Below, piece by piece: positions 1-11,805 of a stretch of 64,000 bases of DNA. The stretch comes from Diploscapter coronatus (Eukaryota > Nematoda > Chromadorea > Rhabditida > Rhabditidae), in the NCBI GenBank assembly GCA_964036155.1, contig OZ038422.1, forward strand, positions 39,641,201 through 39,705,200. Direction: 5' to 3'. The position numbers and the translations under genes are program-made. How positions within the stretch are numbered: position 1 is the stretch's first letter; the number at the start of each line of letters is the position of its first letter. The notes under the pieces were generated by a model. That model saw nothing but the letters and a program-made list of their open reading frames with translations. It made no database searches and was not told the origin of the DNA.

Positions 1-332
1 AAAGAAGTTGGATAACAAATGATAAAAAAAATCCATATAATGTCATAACGACTGATTGTAGCTGTTAATAAAATTAACAGAAAAGAAAGACATTTTTCAA
101 AGGACTATAATTGAAAGTAACCCGAAAGAAAGAAAGCGAAACATAATAAATAGTGATTAAATTGAATCAAATGACCGGTTTTGAAAGAGAATACTCGTGT
201 GACCCTTTGAACAAATGGAATAAATAATTTCAAATATACTACTTGTTGTTTTACTGGGGCATGTGCACGAATTTGAATTGATGAAGGGGAAGGAGGGAGT
301 GAAGATGATTGAGTGCAGTTGAAATGACTAGT
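1..332. other. 3' flank of F-box-like gene copy 1; left part of segmental duplication
   Basis: No coding signal. The sequence matches 20022-20352 nearly base for base, so the duplicated block begins at or left of the window edge. Confidence 0.7.
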
Positions 333-3300
333 TCAGTGGTCGTCATCCATAAACTCATCACCCTGAATTCATATTAGTTTGTTATGTTATGTTTGATCAT
401 TATGCATACAATTTGAAAATTCTAAAACGAATCAAGTGAAAAAGTATGCTAATGGAATGATTCGGAATTAGCAGTTTTTGACAATTGCATTCTGGCAGTT
501 TTACAAGATGAAACAAGAATAGTGGACGCACAACTTTACAACACCTTAAAATATCATATTCCTTCTTTCAGATGCATTTCTAGGGATGATTTCTACCGAT
601 TTTCATAAAAATAGATTTGGAAATGCATTTCAAAATGAACTTTTCAAAGTGCTGACAATGGTTGTCAAATCGTTAGTTAACTAATGATATTTTTAAATAA
701 AGTATTTTCAATATGGTAAATGATTTTACCGCATCGGAGAAATCTGTATTTGGATCGATGTTGAGGATGGACATTCTAAAATGAGAAGATGAATTGACAG
801 ACAGGGAGATAAAGATGATGAAAACTGACTGCTCGTCCATATCCGACATGATGGAGTTGTTTGGGGAGAACAGAATCTTCCACATGTCCGCAGTCTGGTT
901 TGCTAGCTGAAAACATTCCGCTATTTCAAATTAAAACTCGGGGTTAATTTTAATTAAGGGTTCAGAATCTCAACGGATTTTAAACAGGAATTTCGAAACT
1001 CAAACTTGAACTCGCCAATGACTTCGAGTTTCATTTTTGAAAAATGTTGATTTTAAGTGCAATTCGACAAATTTTGTCGAAGTCTAGTCAAGTTCAACTT
1101 GGAGAAAATTTGCGAGTTCTAGTTCAAAAAACTACGAGCTCCATACATCAATAATTGTAGCATTATAATTCCAAAGAAATGACTATAACTTATGGGCTAA
1201 TTCGTTTAGAACACTCGACCTGGATTGCTCTGTATCTGTTGGAATGGTCAACCTCCTCCTTGACGTAGATGACGTGTTGCTCGTCACCCACAGCCAGGTG
1301 CAGCTCGAAGATGCGACGCTTGACCTTGTCCGTCGCCGAATCCAAATCCACTATCTGCAATTTAGAGAGTAAGATCACGAAACCAAAGATTTTATCAATG
1401 CTCTAAACATAATTGCAAATTTTCAAGTTAGGCTCTAAAAGTTTAAAATTCTTTTTTTAATAAATTAGACATGTTCTATCCGAAAAGGGCTATTCAGAGT
1501 TAGAAAAAAAACATGGGAAAATATCGCGTTGAAACGCGAAAATCTATGAAGTTACCTTCCAATCGAGAGGAATGGTTTCTTCGACCAGTTCAGACAGAAA
1601 TTTGTGGCCATTCATTGTGTCCCCTTCCTCGGTCTTTGTCTCATAGTCCATCCCGAATGTCCAGTTGACGAGTCGTTTAAGAGCGACCGCAGTAGGACTT
1701 CCTTCTTCGAATTTCGTCGAGGCCAGAGTCTGAATTTATGTCATAAAAAGGTGAATTGAAAAATGTCGATATCGAATATAAACGTGTAAAATATTCGTTT
1801 TGTTCTAGACCATTTTCCCTTTCATTTGATTGTCTTAAGAAATCGTTTACGATCTTTTCCTTTGACAAATTTTTAGAAAAACACTTTTGTTTTATTACGA
1901 AAACTCAAAATTCATTTTTGCACGATTCAAATATGAGGATTGAAAATTCTGCTAGGTATTTAATAATCGGATGGCTTATGATCAGTGATAAGCCGGTTTA
2001 TAAAAAGTCGGAATATGAACCTTTACTATCTGGAATTCATAATTGAAGATTTCAAAAGTTTGCAGAATTTATAATAAAATCGAAAGAATTGAATAAAAAT
2101 CTTTTTTTTTCAAAATAAAGCGACTGAATTACCTTGAGAAATTTGACGATGTTCCCAATGTGAAGGGAGCTTTCGAGAAAGGCGGAAAAGAAATTGTTGT
2201 TGAAGCAGAGGGAGGGAGGGAACTTGGAGAAGTGGTTGAACAGTGAATTGCCGTCTGCGTGCACGGGACCCGACAAGCGCAGCTCGTTCAACTGAAAAAT
2301 ACCCACCATTAATTTTGAATCAAAAGCACATAATTTCTATTTCAAAAATATTTGTCTGAAAATATGTTCCCATTTGAGCGGAAAAATGGAATTTTAATAG
2401 TAAAAATAAAATTTTCTTAAAAATTTGGATGTCTGAATATTGGCTCCTAGAAAAAGGCACCGGGACACCAGTTAGAAAAAGGCACCACTTTTTTTCTTTT
2501 CCTATCTCGCCTCCCCATACTATTTCTTAAATAGGGTGGTGCCTTTTTCCAATTGGTGTCCCGGTGTCCCGGTGCCTTTTTCTATGAGCCCTGAATATTG
2601 ATTGAGAAATTTTCTGCAATTTAGACTTTTTCATTCATGTTAAGATAAAAAATAATAAAGAAGTGGACCTCGAAGAGAGCAGGGAAGGCCTCAACAACTT
2701 CATTCAAAGTACTCCATTTCTCGTTGGTATTGAAGTCGAGTCGCAGATAGACCGGTTTCAGCACCTTAACACATTTATATCAACTAAATTTATTTGAAAA
2801 TTTCAAGAAAGAAATTAGACTAACACTTTAATTAATTTAATTTTTTCGACCCAAGATTATATTTGCTTGCACAAAGTGAATCTTACGAGTAAATCAATTA
2901 AAATTGAGAGTATGGACCTATCTCATTTTCTGAATAAATAAATATGCTTCGGGAATGAGAGAAAGTTATCAATCGAAATGCTTGACATTTACATTCATTT
3001 TTCTTATATTTCTTTCGAAAATTTTTGGATTACAAATTGTTTTATCTCGAAATAAATGCTAACCTCAACGAAGTCGAGCGACAATTGGAAATCGACTTCG
3101 TTCATAACGAAGTAGAGCTTTCTGGCCGTAGTCGAGGTCGACCTCAGTGCGTTCAGCAGAATGGTTGCGTGCTCGCTCTTCGAGTCCAGATCCTTAAACG
3201 AAGCATAACTATCGGTCAAGCTTTCCTTTTAGTTCAACCACGTACCTAACAACTTTACTGCACTATATTGTAGTTGCAGTTGCATTGAATAACAAATATC

Positions 3301-5013
3301 AAATATAACAATCAGTACAGGGAGAAGCAGAGCTTTATCTTTGGTTTGTTTTAAAAATCGGTCTTTCTCCCGTTATTTTCTAATTTGTATTTTTCCCGCT
3401 GGTAATGAATTGCAAATATCGTCAATCTCATTTATATTTTCGCCGGATGGAGAATCTGTTCCAATGCGAAAATCGAAAATAGGCAATAAACAGTAATAAA
3501 AGAAACACGCAAGCGAGTCTAAATGGAGAAAAGCGAAGTGTCCATTGACGGGTTCTCTGGAAAATATTGCAGAGATTGTGCAGAGGTTGTTTCCCTGCAG
3601 CGGAACAGTAGCGCAGCATGGAAATAACCGCTGCACAACCGTTGCGCTACCTTTGCCAGAGGTAATGCAGCGGTAGTGCAGCGGTAGCGCGCCGATTGTG
3701 CAGCGCAGCGGTTGCAGAGGTTGCACCGAGGTTGTGCCGAGGTCATGCAGCGCTGCATAATCTCTGCAACCGCTGCGCTGCACAATCGTCGCGCTACTGC
3801 TGCACTACCTCTGGCAGAGGTAGCGCAACGGTTATTTCCATGCTGCGCTACTGTTCCGCTGCAGGGAAACAACCTCTGCACAATCTCTGCAATATTTTTC
3901 TGAGTTACTGCTTGTTTTCGATATTTGCTTAAGAGCAGATTCCTCCATTCGATGGAAATATAAGCGGTATTTACGATAAAATCAAAGCGATTGACATACC
4001 ACAAGCACGATTTCATCGTGCTTCACGCCAAAAATCTTGTGGGGCTGTTTCGGGTCGAAAGATCCACCCATCTCAACGCTGAACATCTTTTTCTCCGACG
4101 ACTGAAATGAAACCTGCATAATTTCCAAATAGTCAGACATCGAATTGTGAAAGGGAAACGAAATGGAAAGATATCCGAGATATTTCTATTCAATTCATTA
4201 TTAGAGATGCGTTGTCGAAATGATATTTTGGGAAATCGGAATTGAAATTTTAACCCATTTCGTTTTCCTCCTTCTTCACCTGTCAATGCCTCTAGATTTT
4301 CTATTTATCCAAAAACATTTCAAGTCAATTTAATAAAGGAGCATATGCAATAATGCGTGATCAATCAAGATGATCTGGACAAAAATGAACACATTTTTTT
4401 TTAGAAAATTGATTGATCTTCAAAAATATTGAGGCTAGGAAAGTCAAAAAATAACTAATTTCATTCCAAGTCTTGAGATAACGGCTCTAAAGTAAATTTG
4501 AACTTTCAAGAAAATTTACATATTTGATGTAGATGTTTCTAGACGGCTCGGCCTCTGTGCCTTCCTCTTCATTGACAGAATTGGCATTGTCGTGCGAATA
4601 GGAGCTGATGATGACCGGGAGCAAATTAGGGTTCGCGCACAGCAGGTTCAGCTTTTCACCATCGTCCACGTCCTTCTGAAAATACTTCAGTTCGTTGTGG
4701 ATTATAAAGGAATTTATGGAGACTGTTTGAAATAATTTTTCTTCGAAAATAAGGATTTTCAGTTCAAGGCTTGAATGTGATTGAAAGTACCTGTTTGGGG
4801 ATCTCGATCTGCATCTCGTTAGGCAGCCTGCTCCAGTGCGTTCCCTTCAGACAGGCACTCAGCTCCTCACCGCTCTGCTTGTCCGGTCGAGTTTCGCTCA
4901 TTCCAGCCAAGTCCCCAGCCTGAAAGAAGCGCATCAAACAATTCTATTTCAATTCGGAAATGATAAATTCGATTTACCTGACTTGCAGCAGTCTCCCCAG
5001 ACAAATCAGCCAT
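333..5013 (-). CDS. F-box-like protein with FTH/FBA-like C-terminus, copy 1
   Basis: Twelve exons spliced by hand: 4978-5013, 4791-4919, 4520-4675, 4000-4101, 3064-3192, 2669-2764, 2133-2291, 1556-1729, 1220-1354, 830-906, 730-775 and 333-362. Phase is kept throughout and gives about 422 residues. Residues about 41-80 resemble an F-box (LPNEMQIEI, then DDGEKLNLLC), the Skp1-binding motif of SCF ubiquitin-ligase adaptors. The rest, with leucine-rich strands such as KLYFVMNEVDFQLSLDF, recalls the substrate-binding FTH/FBA domains of nematode F-box proteins, but this is a weak match by eye. The tail ends in an acidic DDDH. The start is the first ATG after a TTTCAG acceptor. The paralogue at 20353-24476 has the same 12 exons, which strongly supports the model. 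Here the penultimate acidic stretch is shorter, and two introns carry transposon insertions. Confidence 0.8.
2442..2590. mobile_element. 149-bp MITE with 9-bp target duplication (Mutator-like)
   Basis: Terminal inverted repeats GGCTCCTAGAAAAAGGCACC and the matching right arm enclose about 90 bp with no coding content. The 9-mer CTGAATATT flanks both ends (2433-2441 and 2591-2599). The empty site is visible in the paralogous intron near 22415, where CTGAATATT occurs once. Nine-base duplications are typical of Mutator-like elements; the family is inferred from that alone. Confidence 0.85.
3555..3903. mobile_element. 349-bp GC-rich foldback element in an intron
   Basis: The two halves are near-perfect reverse complements starting from AAAATATTGCAGAGATTGTG and built from GCAGCGGTTG-like units, so the single strand would fold into one long hairpin. 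GTT flanks both ends (3552-3554, 3904-3906). The paralogous intron near 23370 lacks it, giving the empty site. The base composition is far more GC-rich than its surroundings. No transposase is present. Confidence 0.85.
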
Positions 5014-6685
5014 TTTGATCGAGTGAATCGCTGAAATGAAGCTTCTTTTCAAATTGGTCGAAGAATAAAATCGATGAAACAAGAACAAGAAAAGTAGAAA
5101 AAGAGTGGAAAGATGCAGAGAGGGAATGAACAGTGTCGCTAGGCGGCACTGGTGGGAAAAGGCGAGATAGTAGGGGGAAGGGTGAGAGATTAGAGAAAGG
5201 GTGAATGGAATAGAGCGAGCCTCTAACAATTAGAAGTTTCTAGTCGAAAGAATCGCAAAAATACGCTGCTCGAAATGAACACATTTTGGCAAACTTCAAA
5301 CTGTGTGGAAACAGACAGACACAAATTACGGCCTGATTTCTGGCATAACCATTTTACTAGATTTATCGTCGATCTAGATAGGTTTTTGAGACATTCGGAA
5401 TTTGAAGGGTACTTCCTTCCTAAATTATTGCGAAAAAATAAAAGAAAGTTCACTAATGATTTACTAGAAAAATTTGTTTTAAACAATCTTGTTAAAAATA
5501 GAAAGAACAAGATAAGTATTGCGAATGACTGACTACTTGAGGCTAGATGCATGCACGTGTGCGATCCAGGTAGTCGTAACGTTTTTGCCAAAATTCCGAA
5601 ACCTTAATATCAAAAATAGCAAAAATTTTCGTTCATAATCGCTTTTTCTCTTTGTTTTTAGTCAATTTTGATTCATATGTACTTGTATTTCAGTCATAAT
5701 GTCTTCTATCTATCACTGGAACCTTAGGTCTGACTTTTCCGGACTTCGGGACCTCAGGACCAAGACTTTTCTTTTAAAATAAAGCTCTTCCCACTTACAT
5801 TAAAATCAGTATTCATAAATTTAGATTAGCTTTTAGGATTGAAAATAGTATTTATGTTTAGAGTCCCGAGTTTCGTCCCCTTGCAAAAACGTGGTGTTTG
5901 AAAGGGAAAAATTAGCAATAGTGCTTTCAGACCTTTATTTGCTAGTTTGCTAGTTGCCTAATAGATAGCGAAGAATGACACCTGACAGAAGATATAAAGA
6001 AAACTTTCGAAAGAAATTTATTCTACAAAAATGGATAGAACTATCCTATAAAATCTTATACTCTGTAAGGTCCTTCAATTACACTTATTTATTGTCTTGA
6101 TTCATTGCTTGAAACCGCGTTGCTGTAGTACAACAGTGCTTCAAACATACGGCATCGTTTTAACCACATCTTAACTATGGAAAATAAGGGATTTCAAGTG
6201 TTTTCGGAAAAAGTCGTAGGGGTCTATATAATTATGAACAGCAGTGTAGATCCCGTTCAATTCTACGTCATTCGGACTTGCTAGACTACGATCATACGTG
6301 TGAAGACAATTTTAACCAAAGGCTTTTTGAAAGTGGTCACGACACACCTCCAAAATCACCTGCAGAATCAATGAAGTGAGGAATAATGCATAAAAAGGTA
6401 CAGAAAATAGCGAGTAATTGATCCAAAAATCCACTTGCCAAGTTCTTTATCCTTTTCATTCAGTTCTCAATTTTCATCTTCTATGAATGGTCATTTTTCT
6501 TTTTTATTTATTTTTCAGCTTCAATTGTATATTTCCAACGCGGAATCTCAGCTTGATATGCCATTTAAACAGAGTTATATTCGCTTCTAAATCATTAATT
6601 TCAAACTTTCTCATTCAATCAGTACTCTTTTACTATTTCCATTTTGAAGTAATACTATGGTGATTGTTTAGGTCTCTTCACAAAG
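5014..6685. promoter_or_regulatory. Divergent spacer between F-box-like copy 1 and kelch gene A
   Basis: The two genes are transcribed outward from this 1.67-kb spacer, so it should hold both promoters. It matches 24477-26165 along its whole length. A conserved block at about 6360-6420 resembles a 5' UTR exon (ends in GAGTAA-type donor in the other copies), followed by the TTTAG acceptor just before the kelch ATG. The block at 5275-5532 is described separately. Confidence 0.5.
5275..5532 (+). pseudogene. Conserved 85-codon open frame in the divergent spacer
   Basis: I do not recognise it. It encodes a basic, aromatic-rich segment (for example HKLRPDFWHNHF and LPKLLRKNKRK). The part from 5322 to 5470 is about 98% identical to 24780-24930, higher than nearby spacer. 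Copy 2 ends with a good splice donor (AAAG|GTAAGT at about 24968) that is AAGATAAGT here, while copy 2 lacks the ATG present here. It may be a relic exon; coding status is not shown. Confidence 0.3.
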
Positions 6686-7944
6686 ATGCTAGCCAAGTTG
6701 CCAGTCGAAATGATATTGCTGATCTGCGAATATCCCGAATTCAAAGACCTGGGACAATTGGCCTGGACTAACAATCGAATGATGCGAATAATCAAGAGAT
6801 ATCTGCCGAAAGCGCTCGAGAGGAAAACTTTATTCTATCGTAGGAAAATACTTCTTGTATGAGCGAGAATTAATTTTCATATTTAGTGCCTTATGAAAAA
6901 GACGATTTTAGCGAAGGAAGAATTTGTCTGTTTGATTCGCATACTAATTCTGTTGAGCAGATTGCGAGATTTACTAAATATCTAGAACCATATGAAGTAG
7001 CAACTACAAAAGATAAGGTAGATTATTTTATTTGGCATTGCCAATTTTGTAATTTTTAGATTTTCGCAATTGGATTTTGTAGCAAATCGCTTGAAATATA
7101 TGACTTGAATACTCGACAAATCACTAGAGGTAACATTACAAAGGCCAATATATTGGTTTAATTTTATTGCATTCTTTGTAGGACCAGATCTTCCTGAATG
7201 GCGTGGAGATGCATCTGTGGCTTATTACAAAGACAAATTGTATTATTTGGGTGGAAAGGGTCCTAAAAGATGGAGAAATACGAATCGAGTTGATGTAAGA
7301 AGATCGAATGAGAGTTCATAAAATAATTCATTCAGGTTTTAATAGATGGAAAATGGCAAACAGGGCCTGCTTTTCCTCTTCCAATTAGTCAGGCTCAAAC
7401 AATAACATGCGATGGAATTTTATACGGTCACATTATAGCATATTCATTATTGTAATTATGGATATTCAGTTATTGATAGATGGAATAGTAATAAGATATA
7501 TCGATTATCAGACGATGAACGGAAATGGATTGAAATTGGAAAGATACCAGAAATACGAATTGATTTCGGAGTTGCATCGTTAAATGGAAGAATTTACATA
7601 ACTGGAGGATGGAGGTCGTTAATTTTGTATGGTAAATAATGTATCATTATATATTTAGGTATGGTGCATCAGAATTCTGTCAGTATTTCGACCCCTCAGC
7701 TCCAGTTGACGGTCAAATTTCTCGAATCGCTGATATGAATTATGCAAGATTGGATCATTCACTCATTGCCGCTAACGGGAAATTGTATGCAATCGGAGGG
7801 TGAGCTGAGATTTTGCATATTTTTACACGAAATATTTGTTAATTTAGATTTCAAACAAGGAGACGTGAAAATTTTTGTAATTCAATCGAGGAATACGATC
7901 CACAAGCGAATAAATGGCGTGAAGTCGGAGAAATTAATATCTGA
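6686..7944 (+). CDS. F-box/kelch-repeat protein, copy A
   Basis: Eight exons: 6686-6839, 6887-7017, 7060-7129, 7182-7294, 7336-7426, 7470-7626, 7659-7799 and 7848-7944, giving 317 residues with no break. The N-terminus (LPVEMILLICEYPEFKDLGQ) fits an F-box, and the rest is a kelch-type propeller with recurrent blades such as KDKLYYLGG, NGRIYITGG and NGKLYAIGG, each ending in the Gly-Gly pair. Such proteins act as SCF ubiquitin-ligase receptors: the F-box holds Skp1, the propeller holds the substrate. A TTTAG acceptor lies 15 bases before the ATG. The intron after exon 6 uses the donor GTATGG; this choice is the one that keeps frame in copies A and B. Copies B, C and D follow at 16857, 26166 and 28374. 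Confidence 0.85.
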
Positions 7945-9429
7945 AATCTTTAATTTCAACACATTTAAATGTTCATAATTTTCATATGATTTCAATAAAA
8001 AGTATCTTTATTCAATTTCGTACATTCTAATTCGATGCACATGATACAGACAACTCTTGAAGACACTCAATAGAGCTGAAAATTGCAACTGCAATAAATA
8101 TTCTCGAAAATATTTTATTTCAACAATTCTGTAACCAACTCCAATATTTATTCTATGATAATTTTAATCCATTAATGAACTTCAAAATATATAGCAGAAA
8201 TAGTCAATCGATTTTTTGTGAACAGTTATTGAACGTATTCAAAGCATATTGTTCGTCAGCAGCAGCAATGTTAGCGTACTTTTCTTATTTTCTCTTATCA
8301 GTCAGTCTCTCCTTTTCGTTATCTGATTGATAATACCTTTTCTCTATCATTTTCATGGCATCAGTCTGTCTAATTTCAGTTCAGCACAATCCTAGGGAAG
8401 ACGATCGTCAGAAACCCCTTGCGACCTACCCCCTATATATTTTCTTAAGAATTTTGTATTTCTAAATCAAGAATATAAACTTTCAAGTTTGCGACCTACT
8501 TCACCATACAAAATTTTCCCTTTGCGACTTACCTTCCATAGTTTTTCGTCTGACGAAAGTGTTCCCTAGGTCTGTGCTCAGGTAAAATCATTGAAGAGCC
8601 AATGAGAATAACTATCTCTTTATGATTTTATGCAATGAAGTTGAAATTGAAAAATGAATTTTCACATCATTATATAAAAACTGATTATAAAATGATATGT
8701 AGCAATTTCGCATATTGACTAGAAAGAGAGCTGACATTTTTTATTTTGCATTTAGATTTACAGACAAATAAATTATTTATGAACTTAGACCTATCACAAG
8801 CATATTTTATAAAATAATATTTTTTAAAGATCATTTATTGAGGTTAGAAATTTGGCATTTATTATGCAATTGCAACTATATTTTGATTCGATGATGGATG
8901 AATCTGATTATTACGATTATTGCGGCTGACCATGGACGTCAAAGGTCTCAGTCTATTGTTCCTTCTGAAATTCATGTCAGCTGAATTAAGAATTACGCAA
9001 TTAGCATCCAAAAATTAGTCATTTTTAATATTGTAATTTCATACATTTTCGAGAAATATCGTCTAATGACTTGGCGTCGTCTCGGACTGGCAAATATAAA
9101 CGAAAGTGGCATAGTTATGCACAACAAGCATGCGTCAAGTAGTCGTGAACTTATGAAAGTATTCACATATATGTCGGAAGTATCATACGCGATTGGGTCT
9201 TAAAGTTTTGTTTCATTTTGAACACTCTTTAAATTATTACTATAATATAACCATAATACTGACACGCTGATCGTTAATGTCTAAATTAATTTTTTATGAT
9301 TATTGCTGTATATGAAATAATTATATAATTTCAAATGTCGTAAATCAAATCACTCAACAAAAAAAATGAATTTAGTACTGGCAGTAACTCCTATCCACAA
9401 AATGAGTGTATGCTACTGCGCACTAAATA
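7945..9429. other. AT-rich spacer between kelch A and the chemoreceptor-like gene
   Basis: AATAAA-type signals follow the kelch stop. About 8000-8380 is shared with the 3' flanks of kelch copies B (about 18240-18960) and D (29690-30110). The rest holds the MITE at 8384-8577 and a segment at about 8740-8980 that is distantly similar to 12470-12790. No gene seen. Confidence 0.6.
8384..8577. mobile_element. 194-bp MITE with 3-bp TCA target duplication
   Basis: Left end GCACAATCCTAGGGAAGAC and the reverse complement of the right end (GCACAGACCTAGGGAACAC) match, and the similarity continues into TCGTCAGA. TCA flanks both sides (8381-8383, 8578-8580). The flank of kelch D near 30105 lacks it. Partial copies of the same end (CTTCCCTAG followed by TTGTGC or TCTGTGC) occur near 16285, 27808 and 31030. 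Confidence 0.75.
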
Positions 9430-11805
9430 TTTTGGTGCACAATGATCGTTCCCCGTTTATCATCTTCGGATTAAAGTGCTCCTTAAATCCTTTTCTCGCT
9501 GATCTCAATCTCAATACATTATCATTTCTTCGAAAATGTTATAAACACGATAAATTAGAGTTGAATTGATATTCGTAAAAAGCCCAGTTAAAAAGTTAAG
9601 CCTTAAAGGGGTATCCCGGATCAGGTTTTGCATCCTGTCCGTGATATCCGAGTTTAACAGCCAAGAGGTCAAATAAACCAACTGTGTTAATTTACTTACA
9701 TACTGCACGAATAAAGGTAACATAGTATATAATATCCTTCGATTATCAGATTTATATTTCTGAATTGACGATATTCTTGCCAATTCACGAAATTTGAAAT
9801 ATAGAACAAAGTAGAGAAACGAAGCAATGAGAGCCAAAATATCCACAGATAAGTATGATATTAACTAAATATGTTGAATTATTACGCGATTTCTAATGCA
9901 TCAAAAATAAAATATGATGAGGTAACGTAAGAAAGGGTTATCAGTGTCGAACAAAGTTATTGGATAATACTCATTCTGTGTCGACATTAAAAATACCAAA
10001 ATCTGTACTCTGTACTGATCGAATTTAGCTGAGTTTTTGAAAACACATGCACGTGGAAAACATGAAATTGTGATAAATTTCAGCCAAATCTGAAGAAGTG
10101 CAAGCGACTTTTCTAAATATTGATACAGGGATAGAGGGTAGGCGACTCGAAACTTGTTTCCTATTGCATCATAACTAGAGAGGCCAAGTGGTTTATTTTT
10201 TCGAAAAACTGACGACATCATCATTTCGGGCGTATTTTATTACCCTAGTTGGTGTCGTGGTTTCATGAAATTACCCTAGTAATTAATGATAATTGAAACG
10301 TCGAAAAACTTCATGCATTCTTTCTCTCCCTTGAAAGAATTAGATTTGGCTTCTCTAATCATAACACTTTATGCATGGTTGAAGTATTGAAAATATGATG
10401 TCTTCAACTTACAATTAGAATTAGTCCATATTCTAACTTTTTATAGTAAAGCATAAACACGATTATAATCAAATGCACTAAATTTTGAATTATCGCCAAC
10501 GAAATAATGCAACGAATGATTCTTTTCAAATTATCCCTGCAATTTTCACTATATTAATAGTGCAACGGGTTTTCACTTACTTGGTAAGCAGATTTGTTAG
10601 TCGTGGTAGTTCATATATGAGCACAAGTCGTTGGACAATAAGGCAGATGCTAAGCAATGCTACGGCTGAACTCACTATCGGAATCAAGAAGAAGACGCAA
10701 ATGGGGAAATAAAGAAGACATATGCTAGCTTGTACCACAACATAGAAATGTAGCAACCAGTCAATCTGTAGTTGATGGAATGATGAAATGGTTTTTTATA
10801 TATATATATATATATATGACCAAATAAGAAAATGATAGTATGACGTTTTAAATCGAGAGTATTTATGAAATAGAGTAGGCAATAATCGAACTTCAAACGT
10901 TTCTAATTCAAGTTTATTTCGTCATTTGTGAACTTCTTACCCAATTAATATCACTAGGATCGTGCTTAGTTAAGTCTAAATTACTTTTCTAAAAATTAGC
11001 GTACAGTGGCGGTCAAAAGTTTGGAACAACTGTGATTATGAATGTAGCCTGGTAGGACCAATAATTGTAGATCAATTTGAGTGAAAATTAGCAAGAGCCC
11101 TCAATACAGTGTAATGGGATCGAGCTGTGATTACGATCACTGTCTCTATCCCTAAACTCTTTCATCTCTAACTGTAATCTTGCGTTCTCCTGTTCCCCCT
11201 CTCACTATACTATTGGACCCGCATACTTTCCATGTTGAGTGTTGGACATGAACTCTATTTCCTAATCTCTAAAATCTCAATCATACTAGGAGAATTAATA
11301 CAATGTTCGGAAGTCAAGGTATTTCTATACCCCAGCGAACGAAAAAGTATTACAATAGAGAAGAATATGTGTGCGAAGTTTCATTCTAATTAATCCACAA
11401 TTATGAGACATGCCAGTCTGCATTCATAATGATAATTTTTCAAAACTTTCGATCGCCACTGTATAGATAATTTTTAATAAATGCGAATTACCAGACAAAT
11501 AGGACGTTAATGCAATTATAAAAAGTGTGGCAAATATTATTAATAGTAATACAGGTAACACAGCCGGAATGAAATTTGCGAATTTTCTCATTTGATAATA
11601 TATTGGGTAATAAGGCGCCTATAATCAATAATTTTATAATATTTGCAAATAAGTCAAACTACATCCTTTAATTCCAATAATTCTCCGTCGGAAATTCTTA
11701 ACAGTAGGTTAGGTATAATAGTTAGAGAAATAAATATAATGAAGACAATAATCCCCATCAAAGATATTTCTCCAACGAATTCAATGAGTTCAATACCATC
11801 TAACG
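9430..11805 (-). CDS. Seven-transmembrane chemoreceptor-like gene, partly resolved
   Basis: Exons with preserved phase are 11663-11805, 11492-11618, 10941-10975, 10581-10765 and 10413-10536. A further exon at about 10100-10210 and one at about 9590-9870 carry the later membrane segments. Hydrophobic stretches include ISLMGIIVFIIFISLTI, FIPAVLPVLLLIIFATLF, ISLAIIQNLVHLIIIVFML and DILALIASFLYFVLYF, spaced as in nematode serpentine chemoreceptors, which are G-protein-coupled receptors of sensory neurons. I cannot name the sub-family. The first exon with the start codon was not found, the junction near 10410 to 10211 needs a weak donor (GTTGAA), and the C-terminus is unclear: a plausible basic tail (RSARKGFKEHFNPK) lies in another frame at about 9430-9530. 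It may be a decaying gene. A Tc1-type MITE sits in an intron. Confidence 0.5.
10797..10817. repeat. (TA)n microsatellite
   Basis: Uninterrupted TA dinucleotides just upstream, on the minus strand, of the exon at 10581-10765 of the chemoreceptor-like gene. Confidence 0.9.
11004..11461. mobile_element. 458-bp Tc1/mariner-type non-autonomous element
   Basis: Ends CAGTGGCGGTCAAAAGTTTG and, reversed, CAGTGGCGATCGAAAGTTTT, flanked by TA on both sides (11002-11003, 11462-11463). This is the classical Tc1 terminal motif and TA target. The arms remain similar for about 45 bp. There is no transposase frame inside. It lies in an intron of the chemoreceptor-like gene. Confidence 0.9.

Noticed and set aside
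3373..4016. Long overlapping frames on both strands (136, 165, 78 and 63 codons)
   Set aside because: They are translations of the GC-rich foldback element at 3555-3903; the repeats open all frames.
9600..9660. Inverted words GGGGTATCCCGG / CCGTGATATCCG as a MITE
   Set aside because: The repeat is short and imperfect and lies within the chemoreceptor-like coding exon, so no mobile element was called.
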